A DNA stretch of 64,000 bases from Planctomycetia bacterium. GTDB lineage: Bacteria > Planctomycetota > Planctomycetia > Pirellulales > Thermoguttaceae. A program made the translations under genes and the position numbers. Within the stretch, counting starts at the first letter, position 1. Each line of letters opens with the position of its first letter. The stretch spans positions 29,755 through 93,754 of the forward strand of contig JAUNBF010000006.1 of assembly GCA_030527185.1 (NCBI GenBank). Reading direction: 5' to 3'. The notes under the pieces were generated by a model. It was given only the letters and a program-made list of their open reading frames with translations. It was not told the DNA's origin and made no database searches. This document shows positions 1-7,668 of this stretch, one piece after another.

Positions 1-84
1 TGCCATTCCCTTCTTTCAGAGGGATACGAGGTGTTCCCCCCCAAAAAGGCAAAGGCTTTTAATTATCAACTATCAATTATCAAT
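1..84. other. Window edge, no gene recognised
   Basis: No coding region can be supported here. The last 25 bases (61-85) are an AT-rich string built from alternating AATTATCAA/TATCAATT units. It runs up to the stop codon of the VWA gene and resembles strings at 4742-4776, 4863-4886 and 7240-7258. Confidence 0.4.
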
Positions 85-2316
85 TCATCTCGTGTGATAG
101 CTGGCGTTTTGGGCCAGGAGCATTTCGGCGAAAAGCCACAAAAGGAGGAGGTAAAGGAGGTAATTTGCCAGTGGAAAGCCGTGGTGGTCGGTTTCCAGAT
201 GGTGAAATTCTCCGGCAGGATGGTAGGAGTAAGTCCCCTCAGGAAGCGACTGGGCAAGCTCTTCAGGGGATATTTTCGCCATTTCCCCTTCCCGAAAATC
301 GACGTTGACAGGGAGGAAGCGTTTTTCTTCCGTATTTTGCCGATTTTTAAGCGTTACGGTAAAAAAGCCAGGTTCCTGGGCGGGGGAAGTCTGCACGGAA
401 AACGTCTCCTCCGTCGTCGCAGTTCCGGGGAGCGTTTCCCAAAGTTCTTTTTTCGGCGTGTGGAAAATCACCTCGGAAAAATACGTTTCGGCGGAAAGTT
501 GGAGCGAAATCCTTTCCCCGACATTCCAGAACGTGGTATTTTGGTGCAGGCCGGACAAATATGCCTGTAATTGCAACAAAACGACGACATACGACGGGTT
601 TCCCTGCGGCCAGTTGTTCCAGGAAGCGTCGGCTGTCGTCAGGAAGAGGAGAAAACGCCCTTTGCCATACGTCGATTCGAGAATCAGCGGAGCGTTGTTT
701 CGCAGTGCCGCAATCGTCCGTACCGCAGGAACATTTTCCGCCATGTTTTCGTCGTTTTTTCCACCCGAATCAATCGGGATGATTTTTTCCAGCGACTCAT
801 CCTCCAGCGTATAATAGCGATGGATATGCACGGTGGAGAGCAACGTTTCGCCACTTTCCTGAAAAACGCGGAACAGGGGATGGTGGGAAACTCGCAAATC
901 GGGGAGTTTTTGCAAATAGTCGGCGGGAAGCTCCGTCGGTTGTTTCAGCAAAACGGGGAAAAAACCCTCTCCCTGGCGGTACGCTTTCTGGAGGAGGATC
1001 GGATCCGTTTCGTCGCCAACAAAAAAGGCCACACCACCCCCTTTTTGCAGAAACGTTTCGAGCGCCGTCACGGCCAAAGGCTCCCAATCCCGCACGTTGA
1101 GAAGGTAAATTGTCTGAAAGGCATCCAACGAATGCGTCGCCAAAAACCGCGACGTTTCCAACCGCGTCACGATTCCCGTCGCGACGTTTCCTCCCGGTGC
1201 CAGCGCGGTCAGAAATGGCCGCGAAGCCTCCGCGTCCGTCCGGTCGTCAATCACCAGAACCGACTCAAATGGTGGTATTTCCAGGGCACAAAACGCCTGA
1301 TTATCCCGCAGCACCGCGTCCACATCGAGCGAAGCGGTCACGCCGTACGACCCGGCGATGGGGAACCGCACGGCAAACGAACCTTCCACCGATTTCCCGG
1401 CCGGAATCTCCGCAAGGGTGACGGCAGGAAGCATTTCACTCCCCGTTTCCGACTGGATTTCCGGGTGAACGACGACATTCTGCACCGTTGCCGTTCCGTA
1501 ATTCGTCACACGAAACTTCATCCGCACCGGCACCCCTGCCGCACGGGTACCCGACTCAGCGACCAAATGCGAAATCGTCAAATTCGGATGTTCTGCCGAA
1601 ACGGTATCCAGGAGATGAACCTCCGTTTCCGACTCCGACCATTCTTCCAGTTTTTTCTTCAACGGAGGATTCTCGTCCCAATCCTTTCGCCGAAAATCGG
1701 AAACCAGATACACGATTCGCTTTTCGCCCGGCTGTTGGGGAACCAACTCCTCGGCTCTCTCCAATGCCTCCGACAGTGGGGTGGCACGCGAACTGGGAGA
1801 AAGATTTTCCAGAACCTGCGAAAGCGTCGTGGAAAAAGAGGTATCGATTCGCTGAGCGTGAAAATCCGGCTTGGGATGTTCCCGATCCGATTGGGACGTC
1901 CGCAGGAGGGTGAAATTTTGCGTTGCGGTCTGGTGTTCCAGCTCCGATGCCAAATGCGTCAATCGTTCCCTGGCATTTTCCCAGACACTCCGTTCTCCCC
2001 AACGATCCGACATGGAAAAACTGTCGTCGAGAATCACGACGTGATGGACTTTCAGACCACCCACCAGTGAACCCAATCGGTCTTGCAGGATTGGCTGCGC
2101 CACCATCAGCACGATCAACGCCACTGCCGCCATCCGCATGAGCAACAGCAGAAATTCCTTCATCCGTACGCGCGACCGATGTTTTCGATACGCCGCGAGA
2201 AGAAATTCCATCGCCCCCCACTCGACACGACGGTACCGCAGCCAATGAATCAAATGAATCAGCAGCGGCACCCCCAAAAGCAGGAGTCCCCACAACAAGG
2301 CAGGATACACAAACAC
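85..2316 (-). CDS. BatA-type membrane protein with VWA domain
   Basis: 743 residues, starting at GTG. The N-terminus carries the BatA signature: hydrophobic segment at about 6-24, the basic stretch HWLRYRRVEW, then a second membrane segment at about 57-75. A von Willebrand A fold follows with a MIDAS-like D97-x-S99-x-S101. The large middle region looks extracytoplasmic with a CARDB/glutamine-amidotransferase-like layout, and a last membrane segment lies at about 713-734. Family knowledge: such proteins usually sit with MoxR ATPase and DUF58 genes in Bat/aerotolerance-like operons; those partners are not visible here and may lie beyond the left edge. It follows the kinase gene on the same strand by about 70 bases, so co-transcription is plausible. 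The exact role is unknown. Confidence 0.85.
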   Translation of the reverse strand: MFVYPALLWGLLLLGVPLLIHLIHWLRYRRVEWGAMEFLLAAYRKHRSRVRMKEFLLLLMRMAAVALIVLMVAQPILQDRLGSLVGGLKVHHVVILDDSFSMSDRWGERSVWENARERLTHLASELEHQTATQNFTLLRTSQSDREHPKPDFHAQRIDTSFSTTLSQVLENLSPSSRATPLSEALERAEELVPQQPGEKRIVYLVSDFRRKDWDENPPLKKKLEEWSESETEVHLLDTVSAEHPNLTISHLVAESGTRAAGVPVRMKFRVTNYGTATVQNVVVHPEIQSETGSEMLPAVTLAEIPAGKSVEGSFAVRFPIAGSYGVTASLDVDAVLRDNQAFCALEIPPFESVLVIDDRTDAEASRPFLTALAPGGNVATGIVTRLETSRFLATHSLDAFQTIYLLNVRDWEPLAVTALETFLQKGGGVAFFVGDETDPILLQKAYRQGEGFFPVLLKQPTELPADYLQKLPDLRVSHHPLFRVFQESGETLLSTVHIHRYYTLEDESLEKIIPIDSGGKNDENMAENVPAVRTIAALRNNAPLILESTYGKGRFLLFLTTADASWNNWPQGNPSYVVVLLQLQAYLSGLHQNTTFWNVGERISLQLSAETYFSEVIFHTPKKELWETLPGTATTEETFSVQTSPAQEPGFFTVTLKNRQNTEEKRFLPVNVDFREGEMAKISPEELAQSLPEGTYSYHPAGEFHHLETDHHGFPLANYLLYLLLLWLFAEMLLAQNASYHTR

Positions 2317-2388
2317 GGACGATTTCCACTCTTTCCCAAATTTCAGGCAGAAAAGAACACCCCGTTGACGAGGATCTCCCCCATCAAC

Positions 2389-4695
2389 TCACCAGAACAA
2401 AATCATTATGTCAATATCTTGATAAAGAATCCCGGCATTTGATCTAGTCCCAGTTGCTGGGAAACTTTTCTGCTCCCTGGCAGCGTGGTTTTTCTCCGTT
2501 TTGGCCTGCCGTTTTCCTTTTCGTTCGGGGGGAGGGGGCGGAAAGGAATCTCGTGTGTCGTAGAAAGGTTCTCCCGTCATTTCCTGCCAACGTCTTCGTT
2601 GTTCGGGAGTCAAAATCGCCTCCAGTTCCTCTCTTTGCCGTTGCTCACTCCACTGCGGCTGGGAATGTGGTTTCCGCTTGTCATGAGGAACGCCGAGCGG
2701 AGCCGGACGGGAACGTTCCCGTTCACCGATAGCGAGTTTTTCCATCATCTGCTCCACCTGCTCGTCGGAAAGTTCCAGTGCCAGAATCACCTTTTCATCA
2801 CAAAGACTGTCGGGGCGAACCTGCAACTCAATCTCGCGCAGACGGCGTTTTTGGGGGGTGGTGAGGATTTTTTGGAGAAAACTCTCACTTTGCCGAATCG
2901 ATTCTGCCAGCAATTCGAGCCGTTCTTCCGGTTTTCGGTCGCGCGACTGGCGGAAAATCGCTTCGCCATGCCGTTTCATTCGATCGCAATATTCCAGGAT
3001 TTCCGTCCGCTGCGTTTCGGAAAGCTGCAAATCTCGCTGCACGGGCGGATGCGTCAGAAGGAAAAGGGGAGGCATGCCGTCCATTTCAGATGTCACCTGC
3101 AAAAATCGCGCGATATAATCCCGAATCGCTTCCAACTGCGACTGCGTTTCTTCATCCAGCGCGTCCATTGTCAGAAAGTCCTGATAGAGCAACAATGCGG
3201 TGTCCAGCAATTTCTGCTTCGTTTTCCGAATGCGTGTGCCGGGAAGCTCGTCCAAATCTTTTTCCACAATGTCGATCAGCGCATCCGCCGCCAGCCGGGC
3301 TTTTTCAAAACGGGTCTGGGCTTCGGAGAGCGCGGCCACCGTTTTGTTCCTTTCCTGAGAGACGAGGTGATGGTTCACCAACAGTGCCAGCCAAGCCACC
3401 GCCATGACGAAAATCCCTCCTGCCACAACGGAAGGATGCCGCCAGAGATATTTTCGCGTGATTTCCAGAAAACCGGGGCGTTTGGCCTGAATCGGACGAT
3501 TTTCCAGGAAACGTTCCAGGTCTTTCGCCAGTTCCCCCGCACTTTCATAGCGATCAAGCGGATTTTTCTCCAACGTTTTCAGCAGAATCGTCTCCAAATC
3601 GTGCGGAATACGCGAATCGTGTTCGTGAGGCGGCGTCGGGTCTTCCGAGGTAATTTGCCGCAGGAGTTGCACCTGATTTTTCGTCTCGAAAATAGGGTGC
3701 AGTGTCAAACATTCATAAAAAGTCGCTCCGAGCGAATAAATATCGACACGATGATCAGACGCACGGACTTTCCCGGAAGCCTGTTCGGGACTCATGTAAC
3801 GGGGCGTGCCGAAGACCTCTCCCGTCTGCGTCAACTGGACACTCGAACAGATGTGTGCCAGGCCAAAATCGGTAATCCAGAGTTTGGCATGTTCGTCCAC
3901 CAACAGATTTCCCGGTTTGATGTCGCGGTGGATGACGCCGCACTGGTGAGCGTAATCGAGCGCGTCCGCCGCCTGTTTCATCAGAGCCGCCACCGTTCGA
4001 TAAAATTCCTGACGATGGCCGCTGTAAAGTTGGCTGACCTGCGTTGTGACATGAAAATTCCCTTCCGGGGAAGTGACTTCCGGGGGAATGGAAGAAGATT
4101 CCGACGTTGTGGAAAAAAGCGACGTGGTATCGTCGGGAGCGTTTTCGGGAATGTGGTTTTCCTCCCGCAATTGCCGAATGAGGTTTCCCAAATGCTGGCC
4201 GTTGATCAGCCGCATGGCATAGTAGTGGATTCCCCGTTCGCTGCCAATCGCGTAAATCGGCACGATCGAAGGATGTTCCAGTTGGGCAGCTGCCGTGGCT
4301 TCGTTGTGAAAACGCTGGAGTTGCCGTGGGTCGAACGTGGACGCAAAAGGAAGAACCTTCAGTGCCACCCGCCTTCCCAAAGAACACTGCCGTGCCTCAT
4401 AAACCACACCCATCCCGCCGCGTCCGATTTCGCGAAGAATCTGAAAATCGCCAATCGGCGCGGTCGCCATCGTTTTTTCAGAAATTTCCGGCAAGGTTTC
4501 TTCCTGAACAACCCGTTCCGACGAAACCGACGCCCCACCACGCAACAGTGCCATCCCCTCCAGACATTCCCAAAGCTGATCCGCCAAATGAGGGTACTTC
4601 TCCTCCAACTCCTTTCGCCCGGGAAGCCTCGACTTCCCCAAAAAGGAATCCAAAATTCGGAACAACTCATTCTCGGAAGACGGCTGGGAACTCAT
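2389..4695 (-). CDS. Transmembrane Ser/Thr protein kinase (PknB-like) with LTxxQ-like C-terminal domain
   Basis: 768 residues from the ATG at 4695, chosen because AGGA lies 8-9 bases upstream; an ATG 21 bases further up has no such site. Kinase motifs are complete: glycine loop GRGGMGVVYE (91-100), VALK lysine at 113, HRD at 256-258, DFG at 276-278, SPEQA at about 302-306. One membrane helix lies at about 423-443. The extracytoplasmic part contains a coiled stretch and repeated helices of the form LSETQ, LSDEQ and LTPEQRRRW, resembling the LTxxQ/CpxP-Spy fold. The gene is downstream of an ECF sigma factor, the usual planctomycete pairing of sigma factor and kinase. Inference: the tail senses an envelope signal and the kinase acts on cytoplasmic targets, possibly the sigma factor. 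Confidence 0.9.
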   Translation of the reverse strand: MSSQPSSENELFRILDSFLGKSRLPGRKELEEKYPHLADQLWECLEGMALLRGGASVSSERVVQEETLPEISEKTMATAPIGDFQILREIGRGGMGVVYEARQCSLGRRVALKVLPFASTFDPRQLQRFHNEATAAAQLEHPSIVPIYAIGSERGIHYYAMRLINGQHLGNLIRQLREENHIPENAPDDTTSLFSTTSESSSIPPEVTSPEGNFHVTTQVSQLYSGHRQEFYRTVAALMKQAADALDYAHQCGVIHRDIKPGNLLVDEHAKLWITDFGLAHICSSVQLTQTGEVFGTPRYMSPEQASGKVRASDHRVDIYSLGATFYECLTLHPIFETKNQVQLLRQITSEDPTPPHEHDSRIPHDLETILLKTLEKNPLDRYESAGELAKDLERFLENRPIQAKRPGFLEITRKYLWRHPSVVAGGIFVMAVAWLALLVNHHLVSQERNKTVAALSEAQTRFEKARLAADALIDIVEKDLDELPGTRIRKTKQKLLDTALLLYQDFLTMDALDEETQSQLEAIRDYIARFLQVTSEMDGMPPLFLLTHPPVQRDLQLSETQRTEILEYCDRMKRHGEAIFRQSRDRKPEERLELLAESIRQSESFLQKILTTPQKRRLREIELQVRPDSLCDEKVILALELSDEQVEQMMEKLAIGERERSRPAPLGVPHDKRKPHSQPQWSEQRQREELEAILTPEQRRRWQEMTGEPFYDTRDSFPPPPPERKGKRQAKTEKNHAAREQKSFPATGTRSNAGILYQDIDIMILFW

Positions 4696-4741
4696 AAAAC
4701 AATTTCCTGCAAACAAGCTCTAAAGGAACGGAGGGGGGAGG

Positions 4742-4776
4742 AATTGATAATTGATAATTGTTAATTGATAATTATT
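4742..4776. repeat. AT-rich ATTGATAATT repeat, copy 2
   Basis: Three to four imperfect copies of ATTGATAATT/GTTAATTG lie between the sigma factor and kinase genes. Related strings occur at 61-85, 4863-4886 and 7240-7258, with a degenerate one at 11247-11276, always between genes. Confidence 0.6.
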
Positions 4777-4862
4777 TGGTAAAGTTCCTGCCCCAGATGG
4801 AGAGATGAAAGTGTTTTATACATCACTACTATCATCCACTCTGTCCAGGCAAGCACCTTTTC

Positions 4863-4886
4863 ATTATCAATTATCAATTAATTAAT
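4863..4886. repeat. AT-rich ATTGATAATT repeat, copy 3
   Basis: The same repeat family in reverse orientation (ATTATCAATTATCAATTAA), directly at the 3' end of the sigma factor gene. With copy 2 it brackets the sigma-kinase intergenic space in opposite orientation. Confidence 0.6.
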
Positions 4887-5492
4887 TTCTGTTTTGAGTT
4901 GGGCAAGGGCGCGTACCCAGAGTTTTTGGACGCTGTCGATGCTTCGGTTCATTTTTTCGGCAATTTGGGCAAAGGGAAGGTTTTCCGTGTGCCGTAGTTG
5001 TAAAACCTGTCGGTAATGTTCGGGGAGACGTGCCATGGCCTGAACCAATTGGGATTCGGTCTCTTTGCGGGAGACTTTCAGGCTGGGCGTGCTGGCGGAA
5101 CTGACCAGATGTTCCCAGAAAACGGACGATTGATCCAACTGAGCATGGAGATTTCGTTCCAGACGAACATCGCGTTGCTTGGTTCCGAGATAATAACGAA
5201 CCGCCGTCGCCAGCCGCGTGGCCAGAATCTGCCGCAACCAGGCCAGAAACGACGCTTCCGTTTCTCCGCGAAACCGTGGAAACGCCTCGTACGCTTCCAG
5301 AAAAGTATCCTGAACCAGGTCGGCAGGATCCAACTTACTGCAAATACGCGGGTCGATTTGGAGACGTGCCAGAAAAATCAGGTAATTCCGATAATTTTCC
5401 AGAAGCGTCCCCAAAACCTGCGTATCTCCACCACGTGCTTGCTGAATCCACTGTTCAACCGAAGGTTCCTGCTCGTTGGTTTTTTTCATCAA
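4878..5492 (-). CDS. ECF-family RNA polymerase sigma factor
   Basis: 204 residues. Region 2 is seen as DLVQDTFLEAYEAFPRF followed by FLAWLRQILATRLA, and region 4 as LPEHYRQVLQLRH...IAEKMNRSIDSVQKLW (helix-turn-helix). The length is normal for the family. It lies between a small Pro-rich secreted protein upstream and the kinase downstream on the same strand. In planctomycetes this sigma class is typically encoded beside a Ser/Thr kinase rather than a membrane anti-sigma factor, and no anti-sigma gene is adjacent here. Inference: activity is gated by phosphorylation from the neighbouring kinase. Confidence 0.9.
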   Translation of the reverse strand: MMKKTNEQEPSVEQWIQQARGGDTQVLGTLLENYRNYLIFLARLQIDPRICSKLDPADLVQDTFLEAYEAFPRFRGETEASFLAWLRQILATRLATAVRYYLGTKQRDVRLERNLHAQLDQSSVFWEHLVSSASTPSLKVSRKETESQLVQAMARLPEHYRQVLQLRHTENLPFAQIAEKMNRSIDSVQKLWVRALAQLKTEIN

Positions 5493-5568
5493 TCGTCTCG
5501 CTTGGGGGGAAAACGTGGTTGGGAAAGGCTTTTTTCAAGTCCTTTCCCACCTGGGTTACACACTCATT

Positions 5569-6060
5569 TCAAACATCCCGTGGAGGCATCGGTGGCTTTT
5601 TTTCACGATCCTCATCGTCTCTGGGGGGAGGTCCCATCGGCGGGCGATCCCCTTTTTTGCCGTCAAACTTGGGCGGAGGGCCCATGGGCGGGCGGTCTCC
5701 TTTTTTGCCGTCAAACTTGGGCGGAGGTCCGAGAGGAATCTTCTTACCGCAGTGTGGGCATTCGATTTCCTTCGGCGGACGCGGTTTCATCGGAGGACGA
5801 TCCTTGCATCCCTCTTTGGAACCTTCCCAATCTTTTGGCGGAGGCCCCATCGGCGGACGGTCTTTGGAATCGCGGTGACGGCATTTTTCGCGGTCTCCCG
5901 GTGGAGGTGGCGGCGGAAAGTCCTTCTTCATCTCCGGGCCAGCTTCCGACGGTGCCGGTGGCGGAGGTGGCGGTCCCTGGGGTTCGTTTGCTGTCGTTTC
6001 AGCGTACAAGAAAAACAGTCCCAAAAGGGCTGCCAGCGCCAGTGGTGTCAAATGTTTCAT
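5569..6060 (-). CDS. Small secreted Pro-rich repeat protein
   Basis: 163 residues with a signal peptide (MKHLTPLALAALLGLFFLYA, then ETTANEP). The mature part is very rich in Pro, Asp, Lys and Arg, with polyproline runs and two tandem copies of a 16-residue unit, KFDGKKGDRPPMGPPP. A CPHCGKK zinc-knuckle-like motif precedes the repeats. It lies 76 bases upstream of the sigma factor on the same strand and is probably the first gene of the sigma/kinase/VWA operon. Inference: an envelope ligand, substrate or sensor partner of the kinase ectodomain. No family was recognised. Confidence 0.75.
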   Translation of the reverse strand: MKHLTPLALAALLGLFFLYAETTANEPQGPPPPPPAPSEAGPEMKKDFPPPPPPGDREKCRHRDSKDRPPMGPPPKDWEGSKEGCKDRPPMKPRPPKEIECPHCGKKIPLGPPPKFDGKKGDRPPMGPPPKFDGKKGDRPPMGPPPRDDEDREKKPPMPPRDV

Positions 6061-6094
6061 CGTTAAACCTTTCTGAATCCTGGGTTACAGACAC

Positions 6095-6116
6095 AGGAAA
6101 CAACCGTTTGTTTCCT
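6095..6116. promoter_or_regulatory. 9-bp perfect inverted repeat upstream of the Pro-rich/sigma operon
   Basis: AGGAAACAA - CCGT - TTGTTTCCT is a perfect palindrome with a 4-base loop. It lies 35 bases before the start of the Pro-rich gene and 55 bases after the reductase stop. There is no T-tract, so it fits an operator or leader hairpin better than a terminator. Confidence 0.35.
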
Positions 6117-6170
6117 CTGGTTTAAACGTTGCTTTTTTTCCCGCAAACCGTCGTTGCGTCGATAAAAATA

Positions 6171-7172
6171 TTACGTTCTCGCTTCCGTGGAAAGGCTTGC
6201 CTGCAAACGCCGCATTCCTTCTTCGGTGGAAATTTCAGGGACGTAACCAAAATCGTTTCGGGCACGCGAAATGTCAAAATAATGATCCACCGCCAACTGC
6301 AACGCCAGGAATCGTGTCATCGGCGGGTCGGACTCCCAACCCAACATTTTCCAGCATTTTTCCAAAACCCACCCCACCCTCATCGCGGCGGGAAGCGAAA
6401 TCCGCTTCTTGACCGGTGGCAGACGGTACAGTGCCAGCAGTTCGTCGATCCACTCCCAGCAATAGACCGGCTCTCCCTGGCTTAAAAAATACGCATTTCC
6501 CGCGACGGGACTTCCTTCGTCGAGCGCGTCGGCAGCCTGAAGATGGGCTCTGGCCGCATTCTCCACATAAATCATGTCCACACGATTTTTCCCCTCCCCC
6601 ACCCGCCGCAACCGCCCCTCCCTGGCACGCTGAATCAGCCGGGGAATGAGGGCTTTATCCCGTGGCCCCCAAATCAGGTGCGGACGCAGGGCACATGTCC
6701 ACATCCCGTCCTGGCCGTTGGCTTCCAGAACCCTCTTTTCCGCCAGTGCCTTGCTGTGCGGATAATACGCCAGCCAACGGGAAGGATAGGGTGCCGACTC
6801 GTCCACATGACGTTGCGGTTGGCCGTCAAATGTCACGCTGGGGCTGCTGGTGAAAATAAACTTCCGAACGTGGTTTTCCCTGGCGGCCTGAAGGAGATTT
6901 TGCGTTCCGAGGGTGTTGATTCCGTAATATTTCTCCCACGGTTCCCCCAACCCGGAAATGGCCGCGGTATGGTAAATCGTCTCCACCCCCGCACACGCCT
7001 GACGGACTTTTTCCTCATCGCGCAAATCGCCAGCCACACACTCCACCCCCAAACGCCGAAGCTCGGGATAATCTCCTCGACAAAGTGTCCGCACCGTTTC
7101 GCCGCGAGCCACCAGCATTTCTGTAATGTAGAGGCCGAGAAATCCTCCGGCACCTGTTACCAACGTACGCAT
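6171..7172 (-). CDS. NAD(P)-dependent epimerase/3beta-HSD family reductase (OleD-like)
   Basis: 333 residues of the extended SDR fold. The nucleotide motif TGAGGFLG starts at residue 6 and the catalytic YxxxK is seen as YYPHSK. The C-terminal block around DHYFDISRARNDFGYVP resembles the 3beta-hydroxysteroid dehydrogenase/OleD (2-alkyl-3-oxoalkanoate reductase) branch more than sugar epimerases. GGAGG lies 9 bases before the ATG. There are no oleABC neighbours, so a role in long-chain olefin formation cannot be concluded. Alternatives are a sterol or hopanoid-associated dehydrogenase or a sugar epimerase. Confidence 0.8.
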   Translation of the reverse strand: MRTLVTGAGGFLGLYITEMLVARGETVRTLCRGDYPELRRLGVECVAGDLRDEEKVRQACAGVETIYHTAAISGLGEPWEKYYGINTLGTQNLLQAARENHVRKFIFTSSPSVTFDGQPQRHVDESAPYPSRWLAYYPHSKALAEKRVLEANGQDGMWTCALRPHLIWGPRDKALIPRLIQRAREGRLRRVGEGKNRVDMIYVENAARAHLQAADALDEGSPVAGNAYFLSQGEPVYCWEWIDELLALYRLPPVKKRISLPAAMRVGWVLEKCWKMLGWESDPPMTRFLALQLAVDHYFDISRARNDFGYVPEISTEEGMRRLQASLSTEART

Positions 7173-7239
7173 TCCAAAATTCCTCCGTGGGATTTACCCC
7201 CTTCCATGCCATAAGGGTATCGACTCCAGTACTTTGTGA

Positions 7240-7258
7240 AATTGATAATTGATAATTG
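7240..7258. repeat. AT-rich ATTGATAATT repeat, copy 4
   Basis: AATTGATAATTGATAATTG, upstream of the reductase gene. It is the same family as the strings flanking the VWA, sigma factor and kinase genes. Confidence 0.6.
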
Positions 7259-7586
7259 CATGGTTGTTTGTACCGTATTTTCATGGGAGATTCGTGTTAT
7301 GATTCATAGTATTACTGCCAACTTCTCAATGGATGTTTTCAAAAAGCCAAATGTGGTCAACAAATTCTGGAAGTACTCCAACACACTGAAGAAATTATAC
7401 CATTTTCCATCCTGGATGGGAATGCAGGGAGGAAAATTTCGTGAGCAAAGGGAAATTAGCGGAATCTAACAGAAAACAATGGAAAGAATTGCCGTGAAAA
7501 GAGGTTCCTACAGGTCAAAAAGTCATGGTGAAAGGATTTTTTTGGAAATTTTTTCCTGAAAATGATCATTTTTGCGAACCAAATGA

Positions 7587-7615
7587 TTGCAAAATAGAGA
7601 GGAATCCGTTAAAAT
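7587..7615 (+). promoter_or_regulatory. Predicted sigma-70 promoter of the sensor gene
   Basis: TTGCAA, 17-base spacer, TAAAAT, placed 54 bases before the ATG. The palindrome AAAATGATCATTTT (7559-7572) ends 14 bases upstream of the -35 box and could be an operator. Confidence 0.5.
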
Positions 7616-7668
7616 AATAATGAAGAATCTTTTTTCATTTATTACAGATAAGCTGCCAGGTCAAGTCC

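Larger units (their letters stand above)
7173..7668. other. 496-base intergenic region
   Basis: Between divergent genes. It holds the AT-rich repeat at 7240-7258, a 14-base perfect palindrome AAAATGATCATTTT at 7559-7572, and the sensor-gene promoter at 7587-7615. A 77-codon frame at 7236-7469 has no ribosome binding site and no recognisable features, so it is not called. Confidence 0.5.

Noticed and set aside
2485..4764. Very long plus-strand open frame opposite the kinase
   Set aside because: It lies entirely antisense to a gene with complete kinase motifs; its composition is that of a codon-bias shadow.
7236..7469. 77-codon plus-strand frame after the AT-rich repeat
   Set aside because: Starts inside the repeat, has no ribosome site and no protein-like pattern.
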